From NCBI GenBank assembly GCA_025980765.1, contig JAICXB010000025.1, forward strand, positions 1-61,326: a stretch of 61,326 nt of DNA, written 5' to 3'. Position numbers and translations under genes: made by a program. The stretch is from Terriglobales bacterium (GTDB lineage: Bacteria; Acidobacteriota; Terriglobia; Terriglobales; Acidobacteriaceae). Under the pieces are notes generated by a model. That model worked only from the letters and a program-made list of their open reading frames with translations, searched no databases and was not told the DNA's origin. Positions 17,033 to 23,816 of this stretch are shown here, in pieces (positions within the stretch are counted from its first letter, which is position 1; every line of letters begins with the position of its first letter).

Positions 17033-18454
17033 TCAATAGTCTGTCGGCCCCGCTCCTTCCGCCATGTTCTCGAACCTCGTGCTGTTCTTGAGAAAGGCCA
17101 GCTTCAGGCTGCCGGTGGGGCCGTTGCGTTGTTTGGCGATGATGATCTCGGCGACGCCTTCCAGTTCGGGCGGCACTTCGTCGCGCAGGTAGTACTCTTC
17201 GCGAAAGATGAACGCGACTACATCAGCGTCCTGCTCGATCGACCCCGATTCGCGCAGGTCGGAAAGTTGCGGACGCTGTTCTCCCTTGCCGCGACTTTCG
17301 GGCGCGCGACTCAACTGCGAGAGCGCGACTACCGGAACACGCAGCTCCTTGGCCAGCGCCTTGAGTCCGCGCGACACCGCCGAGACCTCCTGCGTGCGGT
17401 TTTCGTAACGCTTGCCGCCGCCGCCACTCATGAGTTGCAAGTAATCGACAACGATCAGGTCCAGTTGTCGATGTTGCTGCATCAGGCGACGGGCTTTGGC
17501 GCGCATCTCCGTCAGCGCGATTCCTGGAGTATCGTCGATGAAGATTGGAGCTTCCGCCAGCGCCGAAAGCGCGGAAACCAGCTTCTGGCGATCGTCGCGA
17601 CTTAAGAATCCCGAGCGCAGCTTCTGCGAGTCCACGTGCGCCTGCGACGACAGCATGCGCAGCACCAGCGCCTCGCGCGACATTTCCAGCGAGAAGACGC
17701 CGACCACTTTCTTGCCGCGCACCGCCGCGTTCTCGGCGATGTTGATGGCGAACGCCGTCTTTCCCATTGAAGGACGCGCCGCGATGATGATCAGGTCTGA
17801 CGGCTGTAGTCCCGAGGTCATCTCGTCGAGTTTGTCATAATAAGTTTCCAGACCGGTGATGCGGCGTCCGCGTTCGTACAGCGCGTCGATGCTGCCGAAC
17901 GACTGCTTGACAATGTCAGGAATTCCGAGGAAGCCCTGGCCAATGCGGTTTTCCGAGATTTGGAAAATTGCCGACTCGGCGGAATCGATGATTTCTTCCG
18001 CTGGCTCGGCCTGGTCGGCAGCGCGACTCATCGCCGCGCTGCAGGCGTGGATCAGCGAGCGCAGCAGCGCCTTGTCGCGCACGATGCGCACATATTGGGC
18101 GATGCTGGGCCGTCGCGGCAGTCCGTCGGTGAGCGAGGAAATGTAGGCGACGCCGCCGACTGACTCCACTTCCTTCTTCTTCGACAGCTCTTCGGTGAGC
18201 GTGATGATGTCCACCGGACGTCCGGTTTCCATCAGGTCGGTGATGCGGCTGAAGAGTCGGCGGTGCGAATCAAGGTAGAAGTCATCGGCCTTGAGCGTCT
18301 CCGCGGCTTCGTTGTACGCGAGGTTGTCGAGAAGAATGGCGCCCAGCACCGATTTTTCGGCTTCGATGCTTGCGGGCATACCGCGATCGAGATTTAACTC
18401 CGCTGTGGCCAAGGTCCCGGAAGCAGAGTGTACGCGCAGATACTCGACGTTCAT
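17033..18454 (-). CDS. dnaB: Replicative DNA helicase
   Basis: 473-aa DnaB: N-terminal domain (about 28-130), linker, and RecA-like helicase domain with Walker A ARPSMGKTAFA (Lys232), Walker B LIVVDYLQLM, and the arginine-finger region ELRVPVVALSQLSRAPESR. It unwinds the chromosome ahead of the fork. The N-terminus before GMPASIEAEKSVLG is longer than in many homologues, so a start 75 bases further in is possible. Same strand as lexA upstream. Confidence 0.95.
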   Translation of the reverse strand: MNVEYLRVHSASGTLATAELNLDRGMPASIEAEKSVLGAILLDNLAYNEAAETLKADDFYLDSHRRLFSRITDLMETGRPVDIITLTEELSKKKEVESVGGVAYISSLTDGLPRRPSIAQYVRIVRDKALLRSLIHACSAAMSRAADQAEPAEEIIDSAESAIFQISENRIGQGFLGIPDIVKQSFGSIDALYERGRRITGLETYYDKLDEMTSGLQPSDLIIIAARPSMGKTAFAINIAENAAVRGKKVVGVFSLEMSREALVLRMLSSQAHVDSQKLRSGFLSRDDRQKLVSALSALAEAPIFIDDTPGIALTEMRAKARRLMQQHRQLDLIVVDYLQLMSGGGGKRYENRTQEVSAVSRGLKALAKELRVPVVALSQLSRAPESRGKGEQRPQLSDLRESGSIEQDADVVAFIFREEYYLRDEVPPELEGVAEIIIAKQRNGPTGSLKLAFLKNSTRFENMAEGAGPTDY

Positions 18455-18519
18455 CTCACACTCTGCGCTCCCAGTTGTGAAGAAAAGGTCTTTCTTGTGA
18501 ACGGGTGAGGAAAACGTGA

Positions 18520-18616
18520 ATTAACTGCGAAGCCGCGAAGCTGCAACAAAACAAACTTCAGTTTGCCGCCTAGCCACCGCTGGTGCACAGGCTTCGCTTC
18601 GGAGCTTCGCGGCTCT
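18520..18616. repeat. CGAAGCCGCGAAGC hairpin between lexA and dnaB
   Basis: GCGAAGCCGCGAAGCTGC near 18527 is mirrored by GGAGCTTCGCGGCTC at 18600-18614, with the additional word GGCTTCGCTTC at 18591. It probably terminates the lexA transcript before dnaB. Confidence 0.6.
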
Positions 18617-18617
18617 T

Positions 18618-19244
18618 TCAATACTTCCGCAATACTCCAATCACCCTTCCCTGAATCTGCACCGCATTGGCTGCCACCATGATTGGCGCCATGCTGGTGT
18701 TCGCCGGCTGCAGACGCACCTTCGGGCCTTCGCGATAAAAACGCTTCAAGGTAGTTTCCGCGCCTTCGATCAGGGCAACCACGATCTCCCCATCGCGCGC
18801 GTTCTTCACCTTTTCGACCATCACGTAATCGCCATCGACAATGTGCTCGTCCTGCATGGAGTCGCCGCGCACTTCGAGCACGAACACTTCCTTGGAGCGC
18901 GTGATGTCCTCAAGAGAAAGCGTCTCGGGATTTTCAAACGTCTCCACCGGACGCCCAGCGGCGATTCTGCCCAGCAACTGCAGTTTGAAAGGTTCCGGTG
19001 CGGACATCGGCTTCGCCCGTCGAGGAATGCCCTTCACCGGCAACAGATCGATCGAGCGGCTGCGGTTGTAATCGCGCTTGAGGAGGTTCTTCTTTTCGAG
19101 GTTGGTGATGTGCTTGTGCACGGTGGCGAGCGAGCGCAAGCTCATGCCCGCGCCAATCTCTTCGAACGACGGCGAATAGCCGTGGGTCTGCACAAAGTTG
19201 GAAATGAAGTCGTAAATCTCGCGTTGCCGCTTGGTGAGGGCCAT
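18618..19244 (-). CDS. lexA: LexA repressor
   Basis: 208 aa. The N-terminal winged helix (1-65) is followed by the self-cleavage site Ala96-Gly97 (GRIAAGRPVE) and an S24 protease domain with Ser129 (RGDSMQDEHIVDGD) and Lys167 (TTLKRFY). All residues for RecA-stimulated autocleavage are intact, so this should be a working SOS repressor. The ATG at 19244 lies 47 bases from a mobile element, which has therefore replaced whatever DNA used to precede the core promoter. Confidence 0.95.
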   Translation of the reverse strand: MALTKRQREIYDFISNFVQTHGYSPSFEEIGAGMSLRSLATVHKHITNLEKKNLLKRDYNRSRSIDLLPVKGIPRRAKPMSAPEPFKLQLLGRIAAGRPVETFENPETLSLEDITRSKEVFVLEVRGDSMQDEHIVDGDYVMVEKVKNARDGEIVVALIEGAETTLKRFYREGPKVRLQPANTSMAPIMVAANAVQIQGRVIGVLRKY

Positions 19245-19254
19245 AACAACAGCA

Positions 19255-19284
19255 GTTTTAGCGAATAAAAGGCGAATTTGTCAA
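19255..19284 (-). promoter_or_regulatory. Candidate lexA promoter abutting the mobile element
   Basis: On the minus strand TTGACA (19284-19279) is followed after 18 bp by TAAAAC (19260-19255), 10 bases before the lexA ATG. The first base of the -35 is the first base of the 8-bp target duplication, so the element ends seven bases upstream of the -35. I could not identify a convincing LexA box. Confidence 0.5.
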
Positions 19285-19291
19285 CAGGAAT

Positions 19292-19314
19292 CATGATTAT
19301 TCACTTGACACAAA
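19292..19314 (+). repeat. Left terminal inverted repeat of the element
   Basis: The outer three bases (CAT against CTC at the other end) match only partly; the following 20 bases match the right end exactly. The repeat contains TTGACA (19305-19310), used as -35 of the transposase promoter. Confidence 0.9.
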
Positions 19315-19333
19315 AAGCCTGATCCGTTATCCT
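19305..19333 (+). promoter_or_regulatory. Transposase promoter within the left terminal repeat
   Basis: TTGACA at 19305-19310 and TATCCT at 19328-19333 are 17 bp apart, with the transposase ATG at 19354 preceded by GAGGCGGGA. The right repeat carries the same inward TTGACA, which could drive an opposing transcript. Confidence 0.5.
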
Positions 19334-19353
19334 GCCTTTAGTCGAGGCGGGAT

Positions 19354-20298
19354 ATGGACATCCGAACTGTAACCGAGAAATTCGCGACTGATGAACAGTG
19401 TTTGCAGTACATCCAGAAGATGCGCTGGCCCGATGGCATCGTGCGCTGCCCTACGTGCGGCACTGACAAGGTAAAACGCTACGAGCGTCCGAAAAACGAG
19501 AAGAATAAAAATCGACGCGCATGGTTCTTTATCTGCTTAGAGCCTAGCTGTCGTGAGCAGTTCTCTCCCACTTCAGGCACCATCTTTCACGACTCCCACC
19601 TGCCGTTAATAGTTTGGTTCCACGCAATCACGCTGATGCTGAATGCGAAGAAAGGGATCAGCGCAAAGCAGCTTCAGCGCGATCTCGGTATCGGTGGATA
19701 CAAAACCGCGTGGTACTTGAATCATCGCATTCGCGAAGCAATGGCCGAAGGCGCTCTCCATCCGATGGGCGGCATCGTCGAAATCGACGAAACCTACATT
19801 GGCGGCAAACACCACGGGCACGGACAGGGACCGCACACCGGAAATAAAGACATCGTAATCGGCATTCGCCAGCGCAAGGGCAAACTGCGCTTGATTCATA
19901 CCGACAACACCACATCGGAAACCCTCGCCAAATACATCCGAGAGAACGTCGCCCATGATGTTGAGATGGTCGTTACCGATGAGTTCGCGCCTTATCCTGG
20001 CGCGATGATTCGAGCGGGAGTACATGGCTCAAAGCACAAAACGATCAAGCATAAAGCTGGTGTTTACGTCGAAGGTGACGTGCATACGAATACTGTGGAA
20101 TCCGCATTTTCACTGTTCAAGCGCGGCGTAATAGGCAGCTTCCACAAAATCTCAATAAAACACTTGCAGAGGTATTTGGATGAATTTGGCTATCGCTTCA
20201 ATCGAAGAGAAGCGCCTGATGCGTTCATAGAGACTGTGGCCCGTCTCTGCGGGTTCAAACCACTGCCGTTCAATGTGCTGACTTCCGAGAAGGCTTAG
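19354..20298 (+). CDS. IS1595-family transposase
   Basis: 314 aa. An N-terminal zinc-ribbon-like part has CPTCG (about 31-35) and CREQFSPTSGTIFHDS; the middle helix-rich part has KKGISAKQLQRDLG and KTAWYLNHRIREAM. The ISXO2-type catalytic core carries Asp in VEIDETYIGGK, Asp in VVTDEFAPYPG and the Asn/Glu of HTNTVESAFSLFKRG. These match the DDE(N) transposases of IS1595. Intact from start to stop. Four Ile codons are AUA. Confidence 0.93.
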   Translation: MDIRTVTEKFATDEQCLQYIQKMRWPDGIVRCPTCGTDKVKRYERPKNEKNKNRRAWFFICLEPSCREQFSPTSGTIFHDSHLPLIVWFHAITLMLNAKKGISAKQLQRDLGIGGYKTAWYLNHRIREAMAEGALHPMGGIVEIDETYIGGKHHGHGQGPHTGNKDIVIGIRQRKGKLRLIHTDNTTSETLAKYIRENVAHDVEMVVTDEFAPYPGAMIRAGVHGSKHKTIKHKAGVYVEGDVHTNTVESAFSLFKRGVIGSFHKISIKHLQRYLDEFGYRFNRREAPDAFIETVARLCGFKPLPFNVLTSEKA

Positions 20299-20407
20299 AG
20301 CGTTTATTCTGGGCCTTCTTTTTGACCCTTATGTGGGAAGTCTTCTTCGGCGGAGTCGCCAGCATTCGCGAAAGCAAAGTATCGAATTGGCCCTTGTCAG
20401 TCTTCAT
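20270..20407 (-). CDS. 45-aa basic protein convergent with the transposase
   Basis: ATG 20407, with TAGGA about seven bases upstream, opens a 45-aa frame starting MKTDKGQFDTLLSRMLATPP and ending in a Lys/Arg-rich tail. It overlaps the transposase 3' end by 29 bases on the other strand. The FDxLLxxxLxTPP pattern recurs in small proteins I have seen beside transposases, but I know no function; an antisense or inhibitory role is a guess. Confidence 0.5.
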   Translation of the reverse strand: MKTDKGQFDTLLSRMLATPPKKTSHIRVKKKAQNKRSKPSRKSAH

Positions 20408-20732
20408 TAAGTCCTACTTTTCCACATTTGCGAAGTAATCCACAGTTAGCGCAACAAATTCACAAGCATGAAAACCGTTGCAGTCGGGCTAAAATGAAAG
20501 CGTCGCAGTGATTGGCTTCCGTCCAAAGAAACAATCACAACGACGCTTCGACGATTTGGGAATTCGGCATTATCTGCGCTGCGGCCTCCAAGACCACAAC
20601 GCGGGTCGTATTCCCTATCGTCGTTATGGTCACACACCTACATTTGGGGTTGTCAACTCCAAATGTGCGATGGAGTAAATGAGGAAAACGACTACAGCAA
20701 GCCTATATAGGGGCAACTGAAGGAAACAGCAA
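20408..20732. other. Gene-poor stretch inside the element
   Basis: This 325-bp interval holds an 8-bp mirror ACATTTGG/CCAAATGT at 20640-20664 with TTGTCAAC between the arms, possibly an operator for the downstream gene. A 56-codon open frame from GTG 20508 to TAA 20678 lacks a clear ribosome site, and I do not call it a gene. The following gene has AAGGAAACAGCAA before its ATG. Confidence 0.5.
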
Positions 20733-21176
20733 ATGAAAAACGAAAATATCGTTCTTGAGGAACTCCGCAACCTCCTACGCGACATGGAATCTGATGCCGA
20801 GAGCATTCGCGCTACTATCGCAGTCATTGAGCAGCGACACCGTTCAGCGCCAACGCCAGTCTCCTTCGCCCCCTCGAGCTTCGAGGAAGAAAAGCCAACC
20901 CTTCCGAACGTGAGTGGTTTTACGCAGCTACAGGCGATCATCGCGCTTGCGAAGCACTACGGAGGAACCGTTAAGGCGCTGGACGCCAAGAACTTTTTGC
21001 TGTCTTCCGGATTAATGAGGAAGACCAAGAATGCAAACAACATCGTGCACAGCACGATCATTCGAAGTGGACGCTTTGAGCGAATTGGCCCGGGCGAATA
21101 TAGGCTGCTCAAAGAGCCTGGATTTTTTCTAGAAGCAGGAATGGACAAAATAGACGACAACAAACCATTGCAGTAA
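20733..21176 (+). CDS. Passenger protein with coiled coil and winged-helix-like domain
   Basis: 147 aa, family not recognised. Residues 1-40 form an acidic, heptad-like helix (NIVLEELRNLLRDMESDAES); residues about 60-126 have the spacing of a HARE/winged-helix domain (QAIIALAKHYGGTVKALDAK, then NNIVHSTIIRSGRFERIGPG and EYRLL). Such domains usually bind DNA or RNA ends. It follows the transposase on the same strand and is followed by a hairpin and the tRNA-like gene. One Ile codon is AUA (in DKIDD). Role in the element unknown. Confidence 0.7.
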   Translation: MKNENIVLEELRNLLRDMESDAESIRATIAVIEQRHRSAPTPVSFAPSSFEEEKPTLPNVSGFTQLQAIIALAKHYGGTVKALDAKNFLLSSGLMRKTKNANNIVHSTIIRSGRFERIGPGEYRLLKEPGFFLEAGMDKIDDNKPLQ

Positions 21177-21180
21177 AGCA

Positions 21181-21204
21181 CAAGGCCCGTGTGCGCGGGC
21201 CTTG
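21181..21204 (+). terminator. Hairpin after the 147-aa passenger gene
   Basis: CAAGGCCCG and CGGGCCTTG pair perfectly over nine bases with a six-base loop, ending six bases before the tRNA-like gene. There is no long T run, so it could equally be a processing or insulating hairpin. Confidence 0.5.
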
Positions 21205-21210
21205 TAAATC

Positions 21211-21291
21211 GGAGGGCGACTATCTGGCGATAGGACCGGCCTTATAAGCCGGGGTTCCTTCGGGAACGGGGTCCGATCCCCCCGCCCTCCG
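21211..21291 (+). tRNA. Allo-tRNA-like gene, 8/4 fold, anticodon UAU
   Basis: 81 nt that fold as an 8/4 tRNA. The acceptor stem has 8 bp (GGAGGGCG with CGCCCTCC). The D stem has 5 bp (CTATC/GATAG) with a TGGC loop; the anticodon stem has 5 bp (CCGGC/GCCGG) with loop CTTATAA, giving anticodon UAU. A long variable arm GTTCC-TTCG-GGAAC is followed by a 4-bp T stem GGGG/CCCC with loop TCCGATC. The discriminator is G73; the encoded 3' end is GCCT, so CCA must be completed by enzyme. The 8/4 fold, short D loop, long variable arm and G73 are the features of allo-tRNAs described in Acidobacteria and others, which generally have serine identity. Predicted to read AUA. Confidence 0.85.
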
Positions 21292-21318
21292 CCTATTTTA
21301 GCATTCACCAAGATTGCA

Positions 21319-22077
21319 ATGTACCACGCGTTCATTGACGAATCCGGCGATGAAGGAGTTTCTGCTAGCAGTTCGCCCTGGCTCGCCTTGGGTGGGTTGA
21401 TCGTGCTGGAAAAGGAGATTCAGCGCAGCAAGGAATTTCTTGGTTCTGGGGTTGCTGGAATATATGCAGGAAAGAAGGTTCCCGCTCATGTCCATTTTCA
21501 CAAGATCGACTCGCACTCTCGGCGCAAGGCGTTGTTAACGATGCTGTGCGGCCTAACTTTCAATTGCATTGTCATGACCTCCAACAAAGGCCAGTTCCAT
21601 CCTGATGCTCTAAAGGGATTGAAATGCCCGAAGCTGTACAACTACATGGCTCGATACCTGTTGGAGAGAATTTCTTGGTACGGTCGTGATCGTGGCCAAA
21701 AGGTGAATGTTACTTTTGCCTCGCGTAGCGAAGTTTCATGGACGTGCTTCGAGGAATATATTGAAAAACTGAAAGAGCAGCAGACTCAAATCAAGTTTGA
21801 ATATATCGGATCGATCACAAACATTCCGGCGAATACAAATTCTATGGTGCAATCCGCAGATTGGATAACGAGTGGGATCGCTTGTGGACTTAATCCTGAC
21901 CCTTTCGACGATGTAGAAACACGGTATGCGGAAATCCTGCTAGGAAAGTTCTGGAAGCGCGGAGGCAATTTGTGGAGCTATGGGTTGAAGGTTTTGCCAA
22001 GCGGCTGCGACCGGAAAAAGGAAAGGCTGTTCAGGAAGATCGACACCTGGCTAGAGGATCCCACTTCGATGTTCTGA
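21319..22077 (+). CDS. DUF3800 protein
   Basis: 252 aa with the DUF3800 hallmarks: FIDESGDEG near the N-terminus (residues 5-13) and VQSADWITSGIA near 187-198, acidic motifs that recall RNase H-like active sites. Family members are widespread in mobile and defence-associated DNA; a nuclease activity is suspected for the fold but not shown here. It starts 27 bases after the tRNA-like gene and is the last gene of the element. Two Ile codons are AUA, one in the conserved DWI. Confidence 0.85.
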   Translation: MYHAFIDESGDEGVSASSSPWLALGGLIVLEKEIQRSKEFLGSGVAGIYAGKKVPAHVHFHKIDSHSRRKALLTMLCGLTFNCIVMTSNKGQFHPDALKGLKCPKLYNYMARYLLERISWYGRDRGQKVNVTFASRSEVSWTCFEEYIEKLKEQQTQIKFEYIGSITNIPANTNSMVQSADWITSGIACGLNPDPFDDVETRYAEILLGKFWKRGGNLWSYGLKVLPSGCDRKKERLFRKIDTWLEDPTSMF

Positions 22078-22295
22078 AGCTGCCAGAAGCTAAGCCCAGC
22101 CTCCAGTGATCCAGCGTGTGCGATCTACCTCAACAGCTCTTAAGTATGATGCCTCAAACACACTTTGGATGCAATGTCAATCGAATCAATTGTGTCAATG
22201 GGTTACACTGTGGAAATCACCTTGACACCAGAACAGTAAACATTCTCAGTTTTTCAGCCCTTTCACGGCACCACTAATTGTGTAACTAGGCGCTA
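22078..22295. other. Right-hand non-coding part of the element
   Basis: AT-rich sequence without a convincing gene. It has further TTGTGTCAAT and CCTTGACACC words resembling the terminal repeat, possibly internal transposase-binding sites. Confidence 0.4.
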
Positions 22296-22318
22296 TTTGT
22301 GTCAAGTGAATAATCGAG
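22296..22318 (-). repeat. Right terminal inverted repeat of the element
   Basis: Bases 22296-22315 are the exact inverse of 19295-19314. The target duplication ACAGGAAT follows at 22320-22327. Confidence 0.9.
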
Positions 22319-22340
22319 AACAGGAATTGTGCAAAGGTAA

Positions 22341-22415
22341 GCTGCTAGCTACTAGCTCCTGGCTGCTGGTCAAACCAGAAGAGGTCCAGTCTGTCCATTA
22401 CGTCCACGTCGTCCA
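22341..22415. repeat. Spacer with GCTAGCTACTAGC and GTCCA words
   Basis: GCTGCTAGCTACTAGCTCCT at 22341-22360 is a CTAGTAGC-family word. After it the word GTCCA is iterated (22384-22418: GTCCAGTCTGTCCATTACGT then CCACGTCGTCCACTACC). This DNA was part of the original upstream region of lexA before the element inserted. Confidence 0.5.
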
Positions 22416-23600
22416 CTACCTCGACCGCGGGCTGGCAGACAACTCTCCGCTCAGAATCTCGTCGACCGCGGCAATCGCCACATCCAGCTCCTCATCCTTA
22501 TTATAGAAATGCGGAGACATGCGGACGCCGGCGTTTGGGCGCCAATCCACCAGCACATCGCGCTTGAGCAACTGAGCGCAGACTTCTTTGGAATTCGGCA
22601 TGTCAATGGACACAGTTCCGCCGCGCTGATCAGGATTCACCGGCGTGTTGATCTTCCACCCGCGCGCGCGCGCCAGATCCATCAACCGGGCCACCTGCCG
22701 CCTGGACTTCTCGCGAATGCGGTCCACTCCCGCCGCGGCCACGATCTTCAATCCTGGACGGGCCGCATACAGCGCGGGCACGTTGGGGGTGCCATTCATG
22801 AATTTATATGGCGGCTCGGCATAGCGGATGGGGCCAATCTCGAAGGCGAACGGATTCTCGTGCGCCACCCATCCGGTAAACCGGGGCTGCAGCCTGCGTC
22901 CCAAATCGGGACGAACATAAAGATACGCGGTGCCCGGCCCGCCGCACAGCCACTTGAGCACTCCCCCGCAAGCGAAATCGACATTCAGCGCGCGCACATC
23001 CACGGGAACGGTTCCCAGCGACTGAAACGTATCCAGCATGACGTGAGCTCCCACCTTGTGCGCCCGCTCGACAATCGCCTGCGCATCATTGATGTACGCG
23101 CTGCGGAAGATCACGTGCGACACCGGCACCAGCAGCGTCTCTTCGTCGATCGCCGCCAGCAGTCGCGCGGTATCCACGTGAATGCCGTCCGGCGTCGGCA
23201 CCATATTTACGCGTGCGCCATGTACCCGCTGCGCCTCCCAGAAATACATGACAGAAGGAAAGTTCAGCTCGGTGTAGACCACCTTATTGCGCTTGCCGGA
23301 AAAGTCGAAGCAGGAGGCGACCACTGCCTGGCACTGGGTCACATTCTGATGCAGTGATACCGTTTCCTTCTCCGCGTTCATCAGCGCCCCGCACAGACCG
23401 CCCACTTCGTGCGCCAGCATCCACCAGGTCTCTTCCCACGCGCGCACCCCGCGCGTCGCCCAGACTTCGGCGTACTCGTTCATCGCCGCCTGCGTTGCCC
23501 GCGGCATTGCCCCCAGCGAGTTGCTGATCAGGTACGTGGTCTTGTCGAGAATGGGGAACTCGGAGCGGAAGCGCAAAAGCTCGTCAGACATGCGCAACAT
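22416..23600 (-). CDS. Aminotransferase class V, kynureninase-like
   Basis: 394-aa fold-type I PLP enzyme. The N-terminal YLISNSLGAMPRAT, VSHVIFRSAYINDA and VMLDTFQSLG (cofactor Asp) segments and the Schiff-base lysine in GGVLKWLCGGPGTAYLYVRP resemble kynureninase, as does FTGWVAHENPFAFE. A role in tryptophan/kynurenine breakdown or another beta-elimination is possible; no other kynurenine gene is nearby. The start could also be the ATG at 23591. Confidence 0.85.
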   Translation of the reverse strand: MLRMSDELLRFRSEFPILDKTTYLISNSLGAMPRATQAAMNEYAEVWATRGVRAWEETWWMLAHEVGGLCGALMNAEKETVSLHQNVTQCQAVVASCFDFSGKRNKVVYTELNFPSVMYFWEAQRVHGARVNMVPTPDGIHVDTARLLAAIDEETLLVPVSHVIFRSAYINDAQAIVERAHKVGAHVMLDTFQSLGTVPVDVRALNVDFACGGVLKWLCGGPGTAYLYVRPDLGRRLQPRFTGWVAHENPFAFEIGPIRYAEPPYKFMNGTPNVPALYAARPGLKIVAAAGVDRIREKSRRQVARLMDLARARGWKINTPVNPDQRGGTVSIDMPNSKEVCAQLLKRDVLVDWRPNAGVRMSPHFYNKDEELDVAIAAVDEILSGELSASPRSR

Positions 23601-23816
23601 TGTAGAGCAACGGCCTTCCGCAATCAGCTTCGCCAGCCCCTTGCCCCGCGGTGACCACTAGTCCACGATGCCCATCTTGCGTCGGTGATTTCACTGATTA
23701 CTAATTACTGACTACTTACAACTGATTACCCATTCCACCCCTTTCCTCTTCTCGCCCAGCAAACATCCGCTTACAATCGAAGACAGCTCTCACCTCAGCG
23801 CCCACTTACGGTCCGA

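Larger units (their letters stand above)
19292..22318 (+). mobile_element. IS1595-type element with passenger genes and a tRNA-like gene
   Basis: About 3.0 kb bounded by a perfect 20-bp inverted repeat (GATTATTCACTTGACACAAA at 19295-19314, inverted at 22296-22315) and by the direct repeat ACAGGAAT (19284-19291 and 22320-22327; nine bases if the preceding A is counted). An 8-bp duplication is what IS1595-family transposases produce. Cargo in order: transposase, convergent 45-aa ORF, 147-aa winged-helix-like protein, allo-tRNA-like gene, DUF3800 protein. The duplication is exact, which suggests a recent insertion. The empty site can be rebuilt by joining the two flanks. Confidence 0.9.

Noticed and set aside
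20508..20678. 56-codon GTG-started ORF inside the element
   Set aside because: No ribosome site or recognisable motif, and its end overlaps an inverted repeat that looks regulatory.
21211..21291. Canonical 7/5 tRNA reading of this gene
   Set aside because: A 7-bp acceptor with 5-bp T stem leaves a G-C pair unexplained and gives a poor T loop; the 8/4 fold pairs every stem base.
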